Assembly: GCF_000002995.4 (NCBI RefSeq)
Contig: NW_025062479.1
Coordinates: 22,812,721-22,876,720, forward strand
Direction: 5' to 3'
DNA: 64,000 bases
DNA from: Brugia malayi
Lineage: Eukaryota; Nematoda; Chromadorea; Rhabditida; Onchocercidae
Part shown: piece after piece, positions 13,701 through 28,292 of the stretch
How positions within the stretch are numbered: position 1 is the first letter of the stretch
Layout: every line of letters starts with the position of its first letter
Position numbers and translations under genes: made by a program
Notes under the pieces: model-generated
What the model was told of the DNA's origin: nothing
Database searches by the model: none
Seen by the model: the letters and a program-made list of their open reading frames with translations, nothing else

Positions 13701-16700
13701 TCTTTCCTTCAACAAGAAAAAAAAAATTAATTATTGTAAAAATCTAAACAGATAAAAATTTTAATATTTTGTAAATGAATATCATAGATTATTGTTGTCA
13801 GAATAATTAGCACCTTCTCTGGAATTTTTTTCCGGAATATCAAGTTTTTTATTGGTTATCATTTCACCAGATCCTTCCGTTACCATAGCTGCTACTGTTG
13901 TGATTTCATTTTCATTTAAATTATCATCAGAAGTACCATCGAATCTTTCATCTTCTAAATAAATTCTCCTTTTTTTTTTCCTTCTTTTTTGATAATCAGT
14001 AAGGTAAATATTTGAACTGAAATCAATTTTTCAATTGATATTCTATTATTAATTAACAATACTGATTGAACATTTCTTGAAAAAAAAAAAAAGTAATTTG
14101 AATAGCAAAACTGATTAGAAACAGATTTAATTACAAAACTTTTCGGATAAATATGAAAATTTTTCATTTTTCCGAAAATCCACCTAAATCTTTGTCTGTT
14201 GTTGCTTGTTGGCCAATAATAGCAGTTGTCGCTAATTTCTCGATACTCGAATTTAATTCATTAATTGATCCTCGGAATTTTTTATTGTTGCCATTATCCG
14301 TCCTAATTTCATGTTCAATCGTTCCAATAACTTTCAATTCAGATTCATTTGTTAATGACTTAACAATTTCTTCAGAAGTTGTTGATGATGATGATGATGA
14401 TGACAGATTAGTTATTATCATTTTAGTATAATCCGTGAAAATTTTTGTTGTAGCAAACGGTTTCTCAATTATTTCCAAATCTGTATCACTTGTAGATCGG
14501 ATCCCTCGACTACCATGTGATATAATATTGGTAGTAACAGTATCAGTAGTAGTAGTAGTGGTACTAGCAGTAGTAGTACCATGTTGAATTTTAATTTTAT
14601 AATCATATTCACTCTTTTCAGCACTAATTTCTTCCGATTGTTTCTCCAATATTTCAAGTACCAAACTTTTAAAATTTTTCGCAACACTTTTTGTTTTCAT
14701 TATTTTACTCCATAAATCAGGTGATAATATCACTTCTTCACTAATTGTTTTGTTGCTTACTTCTTCCTTTCCATGCTCTTTCCACCAATAAACAGATTTT
14801 GTACGAAAAGCTGATGAAGAGAACACTGATCGATGATCAATCGTTGATCGTTTCCTGTTTGAATGATTTGTTTTATTTTCATCAGCACTACTACCACTAC
14901 TACTACTTATCATCACATCCTCATTAGCACTTGTTCCTTCTAATGCAAATTGCACAAAATTTGTGTTTCTTTCTGTATGACAGTTCCGATTTGCATTACT
15001 GATAATATCTAGAATGAACGAACATCACTGATAAGAAAAATAAAAAATAAAATTTTTAAAATTTTAAAAAAAGAAATTTTTTTTTTGATAAATTTTTGCA
15101 GAATTAGTTTAAAGATATTATTAATTACATATTTGTATTGAAAATAGCTATAATTTTTGCTTTTTTGTTATAAGTGTATGATTATCAACGGATTGCTTTT
15201 AACTATTGCGAATATTTTGAGGCACATTGAGAAAATCTATTTGCTAATAATTTATTAACAATTTTTAAAATTAATATATACTTTAATAATTATTACTATA
15301 AATAATAAACTTAGCTGAGAAAACAAAAATAAAAGTAAACCTTCAGTAGTACATATTCGATAAAAATAATTATTATCCCAATTATATATCAAATCATAAT
15401 TTCCATGATGATCATCCTCGTTTAACAAACATTTCCGTGTAACATTACTGTATTGAAAACTTTTACACTTTATCATACAATCATTTTTATCATCATTATT
15501 CCATGTCTTAGCACAAGCACATCTGTAATACATTTATTTAGCAGCAAAATTTTATAAAAATATTTCAAGAAAAAAGGAAAATTTCAAATTAAAAAAAAGA
15601 TTTTTTTTTTTTGCCAGAAAAACGATAATAAATAAAAAATGTTAAAACTTATGAAAAAAAAAAAAAAAAAAGAAAATATTTAAAATCAAATGTATGAATT
15701 GATTTCATTGGTGATTCTGCTTAAGATAATGATGATCAAATGTCTAATTTACGATGATCAAATGCTTAATCCATGATCAGAATGATCAGATCAAGAATAA
15801 TACTGAATAATGGTTTAATATTTCATATATAATAAGGCTAATCAAATGGGAAATAATAATATATTTGAATTTAATATTTGAATAATATATTTGAATTTAA
15901 TTAATTTTCAATAATTCATTGTTTTTTTTTTTTTAAATATTATGATGCGCTGTTGAAAACTAACAATTTTAATGTCGTTTTTCTGTCACATAGTATAGTA
16001 TCAAAGAGCAGATCACCACTAATTCCCATTATTTCATTACTATTATTACTGTTATTACTATTATTATTGTTACTATAATTATTATTAATGCCATCACTAT
16101 TATTAATCTTATTGGTATTACTATTGCCGTTATTATTAAATATTATTCCTGTTCCTATTTTTATTTTCCTTCTTCCCTTCTTTATTAATTATTGTTGATA
16201 CTAATTATCATTATGTCGATTATTATTGTATATTATTTTTGATTATTATTGTTATACGATTGGGAAACTATTTCCTATAATTGTTTTTTTTTTTTGTACT
16301 ATAGAAGAAACAGTTAAAAATTTATTCGTTATTATAGTTCATTAATGCTTATCATTATCAACGTATTAACGTTATCATTATTAAGTAATGATGAAATGTT
16401 ATAGATGACAGTGAAATCATTGCTATGTTAAAGGATCGATATCATCGCATTGACATTATCATTATTAAGTAATGATAAGATGTTATAAGGATTTGAGTTA
16501 TCATTATCAGATGATAGTGATATCATTGCTATGTTGAAGGATTGAAAAGTTTAGCAAATTACCTGCACTGTTCCAATGAAATATTATCAATTTCTTTATA
16601 GGAAGCATTATATAACAGTTGACGATCAATCATACCAAAACAGGTTGAATTAATAATCAGTGAAGTTTTTCCTGTATGAAATCAAATTAATTGCATATTA

Positions 16701-19700
16701 TTAACATTTATTTTGAACAGTGTCAAAAAATTTTAATGAAATTCTCCTTTCAACTAAAAAAAAATTATTTATTAAAAAATAAAAAAAATTATTTAAAAAA
16801 ATGTAAAAAATATTATTAAAAAATTATTTTGAAAAAAAAAAAAAAAAAAGATTGAATAATATAAAATAAAATCTCTCTCTCTCTCTCTTTGAAAAATTAA
16901 TGAAATAATTGAAATATTCACTTCCATTAATATTGTCATCTGTTGTTGCTATCTTACTGCTTTTAATTTTCTTTTGTCGCATTTCATGATCGTTGACAGA
17001 TGACAAATTTTGATTAATACCATGAATTTGAACATGATACAGATAGCCATGTTGTTTATCAATAAATTGTGCTGGAACCTTTTCAAATATTCCATCCTCC
17101 TTTTGTTTATTCAATCGTTGCCTGTCAAAACCGGAAATACTTTCTGGATTTGTACGTGCTTCATTTTGTTGAATTTCGCTTCCTTTTAATGTATTACTAT
17201 TATTGTTGAGAAATTCATATGGTAATTTAATCCGTAGTATATGATAATTTGCTTTTAACTCTTCCGGTGAATCACGTCTTGTTGGAAATTGATGTAGCAT
17301 TCCGGGAATATCCGTAAATATTGTTTCATGCAAATTTTCACGCTTATGATAATTACCAATACGAATAACGATCCAACTTTGTCGATCATCGACACGTTCC
17401 ACTGATACTTTATATTTATTGGGATTTTCTCGTAATTCACGTACTATCTCTTCCAGGTAACGTAATTTACTTTCATTATTATCATCATTGATTGATTTTT
17501 GTGGATTACTTATGCTTATATTACTTTTATTATCAAATGCTTCCGTTATATCATGAAAAGTTGGTATTTTTTTCTCAAGTATCTTTTTCAAATTAATCCA
17601 CCATAACAATGTTTCATCTTCAAATGATTGTAAAATTGTTCTACTCGGTAAATGAATATCTTTAATTGAAATAATATTAGTAGCAGAAGTAGTAGCTATT
17701 GTTGTTGTTGCTGTTGTTGTTGTTGTTGTTATTGTTGTTGTTGTTGTTGTAATAGACATAGCATCATCAGCAGAATTAATAGAATCATTTTCTTCAATAA
17801 CTGTTTCAGTAATTGTTTTAGCATTTGCAGTACTTGTTAATATAGTAGTAGTTGTTGTTGTTGTCGGTACTATTGTTGTTGTTGTTGTTTCTATTGTTAT
17901 TGCTGCCAGTAATACACCATAAACAGTTGTGGTTGTTTCAAATATGGTAAAATTATTTTCATTATTAATTGTTGGTGGAATTGTTGTGTTTCCTTTTTTA
18001 AATTCATCAGATATCACTGAAAATTAAAATTAATGTTTTTTTTTTTTTTTGTCAAAAATTTTCCTCAAAATCTAATTGCTTATTATTATTATTATTATTA
18101 TTATTGTTACTATTATTGCTATTATTGATATTATTACAAAATATTTTATAAGAAATAAAATTCAAACGAAAAAGATACATTGATGGATCGATTTGATAGA
18201 TTGAAATTGAATAAATTGTTAGTCATTTCTGATTTAATCATTTTTTATTGCATAAAATTAGAATAAAATTTTTTTTTTTTATTTTTCTTCAATAATATCA
18301 ATAATCTTTCCTATAATAAACAAAAACAATTGTTTTGTTTCAAAAAAAAAATTAATTATTTGAGAGAAATTTCAATTTAAAATCAGATTCCATCAAAAAA
18401 AAAAAAAAAAATTAACAAGAATTAAAATAATGAATTTAATAAAGAAATTGCTAATTAAAAAAAAAAAAATTGAAAAATCTACAAATAGCAAAAATAAAAT
18501 ATAATAAAAAGAAGAAAAGAGGGGAATAATCATGCAATCATATATTATAATATGAAAATTTCAAATGTTTACCTGCACTTCGGGTAAGTTCAATACCTGA
18601 TTTCAATATTATATCGTTTACATGATTTAAATCATTTACATTTTCTAAAAGACATAAATTTACTTCAAATTGAAAGTGTTTTAATGAATTCAAAATTTAA
18701 AGAAAAATTAAAAAAATGATCTAAGAATAAAAACAAATTATTTTAACTTAAAAAACCATAATTAATTAATTATTTGACAAAAATTATTCCCTAAAAATTG
18801 TTTTATTTACTCACATTTTTAATTATTAGTTTTAATGAATTAATCTAAAGAAAAGAAATTGCTAATTACCAAATTCTTTTCCAAAAGTTTTTAAACACAA
18901 TTAATTAATTAGCTGCACTTTCAGTAGAATTAATTAATAATTATGTAACCATTAAGAATGATTAATCAAAATGTTAAATAATGATAAATTGGTACTTATG
19001 AAATTATATACAATTAAAAATTATAAAAAATTATTTTTTCAAAATTCAATTAATCTTTGAATTAAATTATTAGGACTACGAACTGTTCAATTTTTGTGAA
19101 ATCCAAAAAGTTTTTATCATTTCCCTTTTTGGAAGTGCTTAAATTTACACATAAAGCATTAATAAATTTTTTTAAAAATTTTTTAAAATAAAATTAAACT
19201 ATAAAATTTCATACTTACACGATTTACAAACAAAATTTTATCAAATTTGTCTAGATTAATCAAAACAAATAATGAATAATTAGGAAATAAATAAAAAGCA
19301 ATTGCGAAGATTTTATGGTTTATATTTAGCAAATTTTTTATTTAAATTCTAAATTTTATTTTTAATCAATGATAATAGAATTTAAAAGAAAAAATGAATT
19401 AGAATAATGTTTTACGTTATTTTTAAACATTTTTGATCAACCAAAATAATAAAATTTTTGAATTCAAATTTAAATTCAAAACTTAAATTTCAAAAAAGAA
19501 AAAATTTAAGCTTAAACAAATTTAAATTGCAATATTTGCATGGAAATTTTTTGAAAATTTCCTCAAAATCATGGACAAAGTGTCATTTAAACTTGCCAAA
19601 TATATTTTCAACTTTTAAAGAGTTAAATGAGATTTCACTAAAGTTTAAATATATATAATTTAAAAAAAAAAAAAAAAAACATACTGGTTTCAGTGGTACC

Positions 19701-22381
19701 AAGTTTGCAACGATCCATGCAAGCAATTCGAACTAACTGTCGAGTAGGTGACTGATATTGCGAATACCGTTTTGAATAATTCCTGTAATTAACTTATCAG
19801 GATAATATCAGGTCAATTTCAGGTTGATAACGATTGTCTGATAAGAGAGGATAGCACGAAAAATTTTTTTGAATATCACAAATTACACTTTCACAAATCT
19901 TATTAGATCAATTTTTCCTTTTTGTCAATAACTATTTCATTTTACAAATTGATTTATGAAGAAATTTCAAATTTAAATTGACTAAAACTAGGAGAAAAAT
20001 TATGATACAAAAAATTTTTAAAATTTAATTAATATAAAATTAATTGCTTACCAACAATTTATTACCCAATTATAACTTATTGAACAAGTATTTGCAAAAT
20101 AATTGTATACAGCAGTACGACAAAATTGTCGATGAAAGCAAAAATTGGCGCATTCGTCCACTGATTTAACGCCAACACTTAAAAGTATATTTATTAATTT
20201 TTAGTAAAAAATATTAAAATTTATAAATATATAATTGAATATTTCAATTTTCAATAATTTTTCAAAAAAAATTGAAAAAAAAAATTGAAAAAAATCAAAA
20301 ATCAAAAAAATCAATAATTAATTTTTAGTTCAAAAAAGTTAGTAATAAATACGTTTGACATTTTTAATTTAGTTTTTTTCTTTTTTTCATAAAATGTTTA
20401 TTGCATTAAATTCATTATTCATTTCAAGTAATTATATTTTCAAGTTATTTTGTTTTAGTTAAATAAATGGACTAAAATTTAATTATGTAGAAAAATTGAT
20501 AAATTTTTTAATAAGTTGAGTTAAATATTTTGCTATTTATTGTATTATTTATGATGATTAATGAATTTGAATTCATTTTTCAAAGTTTTTTTTTTTTTTT
20601 GCTAATTTAGAATTAATAGGATATTCACTAATTAAAAATTTTTTCATTAAAATTTAAAAACCTATTTATAGTGAAAATTTAAAGGATTTTAGAATATCGG
20701 TGCACAATTATAATATTTAGTTCAAATTATTTTTCTGCCCTTTTTTTTTTATCCTTTCACAAAAATAAATTTAAATTATTCATCCATCTTTTCTTTATTT
20801 ATTATCAAAATTATGTCTGTTTAATTCTTACGCTAAAATCTAAATTTTACATTTCGGAAGTATAATCAAAAAATTACACAAAATTAATTATATGTTATTA
20901 ATGGAAATTAAAATGGTATAATAATTTTGTTTAATTTCAGTAAATTATTTCTTTTATCGCTTTTTATAGCAATAAATTATTTTTAGTCAATTAAGCAAAA
21001 AAAAAAAAATCAAATTCGAAATAAATTTTATAAATCTTTTTTTTTTTTTCACACAATTGATTATAATAAAAGAAAGTACAATGATCAAATTTTAGCATTT
21101 TTGTTTTTTTGAAAAAATTCTTATCAGTTAATCAAAGAGAGAAAAAAAAGTTTTTTTTTTATTATTTGCAATAAGTTTTTTATAAATAATATTATTAGTT
21201 AAAGTACTTTTTATTATTAATTTATTTATTTTTTTGCTAACTATTTTAATTCAACAAATATTTGCTTTGTTAATTTCAGGACAATTTCAACAAATTTAAA
21301 TTATTTTTCTGGGAGTAATTAACATTGGCACTAATTATTGCTCACATATATGAAAAATTGTAAAGTTTTATAGTAAAATATAATTATTGCTTATTATTTG
21401 CATAAATAATTATTAATGATTGCTTTTTAAAGTTTAATTTAAACAATCTGATATCAAGATATATTTCATCCAGTGATAACTGTGATAATTTTGATATTGA
21501 TAAGATATGATGTATCGCTATTCGAAACTGTTCGACTTTTCTTTTCATACAAAATTAAACAATATTTGTCTGTGAAAAATAATAATAAAATAATAACCAA
21601 TCCTAATTTATTTTATTTTATTAAGTATGCAATTATTATGTCATTCAATAATTAAGTATTCAATTAACTGTGATATAAATGATATAATTAAAATCAATTG
21701 TATATTACCTGGTGTAATAGAAATCCAACAGTGATGCATCATTGTAACTTATTTCGTCCGCATAATATGATAGTACACAGGTAACTGATTCACCTGTAAA
21801 ATTTATCAAAGTAATTGAAACAATGAAATCATTATACTCTCTAATCTAATTATTATTATTATTACTATTATTGCTACTATTATTACTTTATTATCATTAC
21901 TGTTATTATTGTCATTATTACTATTTTATTATTATTGCTATTATTATTACTATAAATAATTATTTTATTATTATTGCTATTATTATTACTATAAATAATT
22001 ATTTTATTATTATTGCTATTATATTATTATATTATTATTACTATAAATAATATTATTTTATCATATTGTTGCCCAAATTATATTAATCATTATGCAAATT
22101 AAATCGTTGTATTACATTATCATAAAAGTATGTAAGTTTAAATTAAATTATATTGCTAATAGCTAATCTCTTTAGCGATAAATTAGAATGAAAATTCTTT
22201 CACTGACAGAAATATTTATGTTAGGAATTTATTTTAAAAATAAAAAATATGGTAAACATAAAAGTAATTATTTTGTTTTTTTGCAAAAAAAAATGTTTAA
22301 AATTTAAAACTTACTTGAAATAGTTTTTAAATGTAAAATAATCGATAATAGTATGAAATGATGAAAATAGTACCAATACAT
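7763..22381 (-). CDS. Large secreted protein with five PAN/Apple-like domains, 22 exons
   Basis: Exons from the start: 22381-22315, 21793-21709, 20177-20052, 19782-19685, 18644-18573, 18016-16922, 16671-16563, 15522-15341, 15008-14184, 13954-13814, 13588-13533, 13240-13149, 12610-12459, 12250-12146, 11676-11484, 11170-11088, 10916-10783, 10455-10329, 9742-9596, 8797-8629, 8295-8185, 7931-7763. The sum is 4338 nt, so 1445 residues, with frame kept at every junction. Residues 1-22 form a hydrophobic signal peptide (MYWYYFHHFILLSIILHL). PAN/Apple-like Cys modules lie near residues 24-125, 520-611, 948-1033, 1072-1160 and 1330-1420; the third and fourth share the pattern CF..-.-G-(12-20)-C.CYC. 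Between them are low-complexity linkers: a Thr-rich, mucin-like stretch coded by CAA/ACA repeats (exon 6, about 150-280) and a Ser/Thr-rich one (exon 9). PAN modules bind proteins or glycans in extracellular matrix and cuticle proteins; the ligand here is unknown. The weakest splice sites are at exons 17 (donor GTCTGA), 19 (donor GTTTGT) and 20 (acceptor TTAAG). Confidence 0.85.
16020..16270. repeat. ATT/ACT-rich trinucleotide microsatellite in PAN-gene intron 7
   Basis: An interrupted run of TTATTACTATTATTG-type triplets inside the large intron between exons 7 and 8 of the PAN-domain gene. It is simple-sequence DNA and not an exon. Confidence 0.8.
21845..22065. repeat. ATT-rich microsatellite, partly 36-bp periodic
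   Basis: TTATTATTGC/TTATTACTATAAATAAT units lie in intron 1 of the PAN-domain gene. Three nearly identical ~36-bp units between about 21930 and 22040 show recent unequal duplication. Confidence 0.8.
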
Positions 22382-22949
22382 ATTCAGTAGTATTAAATTT
22401 TAATAAAATAGAAAAAAGCAGGAATTGTTGTTGTTGTTATTTTGTTTTTCAGCTTTGCTATATTCCATCATTTTTGATTGTAAATAAATGATAAAATGAT
22501 AAACATTTCATCTGATATATGCTAAAAAAAAAAGAAATTTGAAATTTGATATTTTATTTCTTAAAATTGAACGAACATTTAAAAAAAGAAAAAAAAATTA
22601 AACATTTATTTTAAGCAATTTTTCATCATTTTTTTTCCGTTTTTTTGTCTTATTTATTCGAATTGTTGCTAATAATTTAAAAAAAAAAAATTTTTAATTG
22701 TGTTCAAATTGAAAGAAAAAAAAATGTTTTTAAAACTAAAAAAAAAGTACAATGAGAAATGATTAAAATCGTGAAGAAAATGAAAATGAAAAAAAAAGAG
22801 TAGTAGAAAGATAAAGGAATTAAGATAAAATTAAAATTATTAATTTAATTTTCGATATATTTTATATTTTATTGATAAATAATTAAACTTCCAAAAAAAA
22901 ATGAAATATTTTTTATATTTTATACTACCATTTTGAACTATTTCAAAGC

Positions 22950-23340
22950 GAAATAATCATTTCATAAATGAAATTAACTGATAATTAGCAATAATTAATA
23001 CTTTTAATTGCACGCATAATTAACATAATAATATTATCACTTGATAAGAAATAATCATTTCATAGATGAAATTAACTGATAATTAGCAATAATTAATACT
23101 TTTAATTGCACGCATAATTAACATAATAATATTATCACTTGATAAGAAATAATCATTTCATAGATGAAATTAACTGATAATTAGCAATAATTAATACTTT
23201 TAATTGCACACATAATTAACATAATATTATCACTTGATAAGATAATCATTTCATAGATGAAATTAACTGATAATTAGCAATAATTAATACTTTTAATTGC
23301 ACACATAATTAACATAATAATATTATCATTTGATAAGAAA
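22950..23340. repeat. Tandem repeat, ~97-bp unit, four copies
   Basis: Four near-identical copies begin at about 22951, 23048, 23145 and 23236. Each contains AATCATTTCATAGATGAAAT, then AATTAATACTTTTAATTGCA and ends in ATTATCACTTGATAAG. Copies differ by single bases (CACGC against CACAC) and one short deletion. It lies just upstream of the PAN-domain gene start. Confidence 0.9.
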
Positions 23341-23804
23341 TACAATGATAAAATGCACTGAATTGTACAATCAATACAATTTAAAATATTGATAAAAGAA
23401 TGATAAGAAAAGAAAAGGAAATTTTTGTAACATTTCAAGAAGTGATAAAATGGTATAGTAATTGTAATAAATGATTGAGAATGGTTAGATCGTTAATAGA
23501 TATTTTAGGGATTCATTAATGAGGTCAACCATCCTTTTTGAAAGTGCACAATTAATTTCAATGATTCTTTATTATCATTTACCGATTAACCCAATCATAA
23601 ATATTTTGTAACTAATAATAATAATTATTGATTATAATTCATTATTTCTTAATCGTTTCTTTTTTTTTTCCATTCTCTCTCTCTCCCTCTCGCCACCTCT
23701 CTCTCTCTCTCTCTTTCTAATTATCATATTAATTTGATCATTCTAAATTGATTATCATTATTTTAATTTATTGTCAAATAGTACTTGATATTAGGCTAAT
23801 TTAA

Positions 23805-24365
23805 TACTAGTCATTTCTTAATTATTATAAGATATGAATCATTATCGTTATAATTTAGAAATTAAGAAATGAATCATTATAATTGTAATTTTATCAATAT
23901 AATTTAGAAATTAAGAAATGAATCATTATAATTTAACATTATAACTTAGAAATTAAGAAATGAATCATTATAATTTTATCAGTATAATTTAGAAATTAAG
24001 AAATGAATCATTATAATTTTATTATCATAATTTAGAAATTAAGAAATGAATTATTATAATTGTAATTTTATCAATATAATTTAGAAATTAAGAAATGAAT
24101 CATTATAATTTTATCATTATAATTTAGAAATTAAGAAATGAATCACTATAATTTATTATCATAATTTAGAAATTAAGAAATGAATTATTATAATTGTAAT
24201 TTTATCAATATAATTTAGAAATTAAGAAATGAATCATTGTAATTCTAATTTAGAAAATAAGAAATGAATCATTGTAATTGTATTTTAATCGTTATAATTT
24301 AGAAATTAAGAAATGAATTACTATAATTGTATTTTTATCATTATAATTTTAATTTAGAAATTATT
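23805..24365. repeat. Minisatellite, ~43-50-bp unit, about 12 copies
   Basis: Recurring core TTTAGAAATTAAGAAATGAA followed by TCATTATAATTTTATCATTAT with length variants. Copies are diverged by substitutions and small indels. Confidence 0.85.
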
Positions 24366-27300
24366 AGCTAATTCGTTGTATAACTTTTGCTAAGCATTGT
24401 AAATTTGTAAACAACGATTATATTATTAAATGATAATTTGTCGTATATTTATTATTTATTCCAATATTTTTCGTTTGGAAACAAATCAAATTTTGCAAAA
24501 TGTTTAGAAATAAAATAATTAAAATTAATTTTTTTTACAATTGATAAAAGTATTAAAACTTAAATTTAAACATGAAGTTTTACAAAAAATTTCAAATAAA
24601 TTAGTGGCAGTAATTAATATCAATGAATGGTAATTATTATTTCTTTGTCTCAAAAATTGAAAAAACAAAAAATAAAATTAAAATTTTACAAAAAAAAAAA
24701 AAGAAAGAAAGAACAAAAAGAGTATTTGTGTCAGAAACTGAAAAGATTAAAAGTAATTTTTCTTTTTTTTTTTTTTTTTCTTCAAAGCGATATTGTTTGA
24801 TTGTTTCAAAAAAAGATTTCAAATGAAAGTAAAAGTGAAAATATTTAGAAATTTGAAAACTAATTCTCAAAATTGTTTTTATTGTTTAAATTAAATGAAT
24901 TTACAATTGATTTAATGTATTGTGTTTGATAAATTCATTAAAAACCTGATATCCTAGTTTTCATAAATGAGTACAAATCATCAAATCTATTATTTTTGTT
25001 TCATTTGTCAATTCACAAATGATTGTCACCTATGTCATTTATGCTCATTGTCCTATTATTTGATGATCAGAAAAATTTTTATCATCTTTGATAAAAACTT
25101 TTACTAAAGGATTGTTTCAATTTTAAAGCTCAATTTTTGAATGAAAAATTTTCTTTTAATTTATATGATTAGAAACAAAAAGTGATATGACAATAATATC
25201 AGCAAATAACTGATAAAATTTGATTGTGTTAGAAAAAGAAAATAATTTTCCAAAAAAAAAAAAAAAAATTTTAATGAATTTATTGTAACATCGAAAAAAA
25301 AAAGTTTATAGCAATGTCTGCTACATTTAATTGATAATTTCAATATTTCATTGATATTTTCAACTATTTCAATTATCAATGATAGTAGTTACTTTTCAAA
25401 ATTAAATTATATTTTGCTAAAAAATTTCATTTCCTCCTAATTTTAAAAGAAATTTTATTCTTTTGATCAAAAATGAATTGAAATTTCTCAAAACTTATTG
25501 CACATTATTCGATTTTGTCGTATTGAATAGTTTTTTTAAAATTAAATTTTTATAAATTTTAGGTCAAACTACGGATTTTAAAATGAAATAAAATGAGTAA
25601 TTGAAGAAATAATTAATGATCGAAAAGAAATAGTAATAAATTGATTGCTTAAATAAGTAATATAGCAATATGATGACAAAGTTTTAATGTCACATTGTCA
25701 CATATGTCAACAAAATGTACAGTTAGAGAAAAGTGACGATGGTGACAAGTGACCGATAAAAAAAAAAAGCATTTCATCCAATTATTATGCAAAAAAGTGA
25801 GTGCAATAATTTGACACATGTAAGTTCACTATTGAATGACCTTATTTCACCTTTCTTCTCATAATTTATTTTTTTTATTTTTTAAATTTAAACATTTCAC
25901 TTATTTTAAAATGCACAGAAAAATTCGGATAAGTGAACAGAAAGATAAAAGTATAATGTAAATAGATTAGATTAAACAGGTAGATAGATGGGTAAATAGA
26001 TCAATAGAAGGTAGATAGATGAGCTGATTGATTGATTGATTGACCGATTGATCGATTGATTGATTGAATATTGCGGAATGAATTAGTAAGAATTTATAAC
26101 AAATTTCAAATTATCATTAAGAATAAAAAAATTTGTGAAAAAAAAGAAAAAAAAAAGTTCAAATGTTATCATTGAAATTAGCAAAATTAATTTTAGCTTA
26201 ACTAGCAATTTCATTCTATCAGAATTAAAGGATTAAATAAAAAAATTTTAATTCAATCTTGAAAATTTAAAAATCAAATATAGTTGAATAAAAATGCAAA
26301 AAAAAAAAAAAATGAAAATGAAAAAAATTTTTCCTGAAATTAAAATTTGACCTAAATTTCAATGTATATTATTCAACTAAAATTTAAGAAATTTAACTTT
26401 CAATCTTTTTTTAATTTTTAAAAAAATAAAATAATTTTTAATTAATAAATTTATTACTTAAATATTTTGCTCAAATCAATCATAAATAGTATATAAAGTA
26501 TTAAAATTGTTGAATGAAATAATTTGAGAACAATTGAAATAATGCAATATTCAATTTAATCCATCTATCAATGACATAATTCTCGATGACATTTTATTAG
26601 GCGGAACCAGTTGAATGAATTGTGAACTAAAAATTGATTTCTCAATGCAATCAAAAAATTTAAAAAAAAAAAAAAAAAATTCAATCTTTTATATTACTAA
26701 GAATATCTCTGAGAAAATCAAAGAAAAAAATTGTTTTTTCTTTTTTTCTTTAAACAAATATTCTATTATTTATGTTTTTGTGGTAATTTTGAAATGAAAT
26801 AAAAAATTTTTAGACAAAATGAAAATAAAAAGCAAAAAAAAGAAAAACAAATTATCAATTATTTTTATTATGAAAAAGATTAATGTAATATATAATTTTA
26901 ATGAAATTAATTAGCATCAATAAATAAAAAATTGAATGAAAGTGTTAATCTCAATTAAAAAAAAAAATTTAAAAAAAACAAAAAACTAGGATCATTTGAA
27001 ACAATGAAATTAAATTTTTCAATCAAATTTTAAAGTGGTAAAAAAATAAATTTTTAAATTTGTACGAATATCAATGAGTTTCATATTTAAACGAATGAAA
27101 TAAGCATGAAATAAAAGCTCAAATTGACATTGAAATTTTTGAATTAATATAGAAAAATTAGAATTAAAACTAAATTTGGAAATTTTTTATAAAAAAAAAA
27201 AAAAAAAACATACATTAAATTTCAACATTTAACGAAAATTTGTGTAAATAATATGATTTCCAAATATAATTTAACAAAATGTTTGCATTTCTTCTTTGCC

Positions 27301-28261
27301 TTTTTTATGTCAAATAATTTTTTCCTTTTTTATAAATAATATTAATTATTCAATGATTGTTAATTTTTAATAAAAATTCTCTTTAATTCCTTTTAATCAA
27401 ATTTTTAAAATTCTTTTTATCAAATTTTTTCAAATCTTTTAAATCGAAATTCTTTTTTAAATCAAAATTTAATTTAAAAAGGCCAATTCTGATAATGATT
27501 GATAAGAAATAAATTTGATTAACTGATGGTCGAAAAATATATTTATATATTTATATTAAATTGAAAAGAAATTTAACAAAAAAAGAAATTTTCAATAAAA
27601 TGAAAACTAATTGAAAATCATAGAATTATTTCAATTTCATTCGTTTTTTTATCAAACAGATAACAAAATAAGGAAAATAACGATGTGATAACGATTAATT
27701 AGGCAGTAAACATTGATAGTTTAAAGTGTATTTTAATTGAATTAATGAAAATATGAATTTAAATATTGCTTATAATATTGATGAATGAATAAAAATTATT
27801 TCCTTTTTAAATTGTTGGTAATTAAAAAATTATAATTTAAATGTTTAAACTACATTCATTAAAAAATTATATTCATAAATTATAATTAAACTATATTTTT
27901 GAAAATATTTAAATTATAATTTGCAATTTAATCAAATTTTAAAAAAAATTATGTTAATTAAAGACTTGAATTTTCTTGTAAACAAAAATATTTTTGGTTA
28001 TTTCTTGAATTAAAATTCATAATAAAAAAAAAAGAATTAGAAAAATAAACTTCAGGAATATATTTGGATTATAATAAATAATTGAAAACATCAAAGCAAC
28101 AGCTAATGACTATAGAAATGAAGAAAAAATATATTAATTCATTTTTTTTAAAAAAAAAAAAAATAGAAAAAAATAACTTAAAAAACTGAAAAACAAATAT
28201 TCATTAGTGAAATGAAGTAATAAAATAAAAAGTAATAATTTTTATTTTAATATATTTATTA

Positions 28262-28292
28262 AATTACCTTAGAGATTTTCTCTAAGGTAATT
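28262..28292. repeat. Perfect 14-bp hairpin
   Basis: The left arm AATTACCTTAGAGA (28262-28275) and its exact reverse complement (28279-28292) are separated by TTT. A perfect stem with GC pairs and a three-base loop stands out in this AT-rich background. No gene is adjacent, so a terminator role is not supported. Confidence 0.8.

Noticed and set aside
22950..24365. CRISPR-like regular repeats
   Set aside because: The units are head-to-tail tandem repeats without unique spacers, in eukaryotic DNA.
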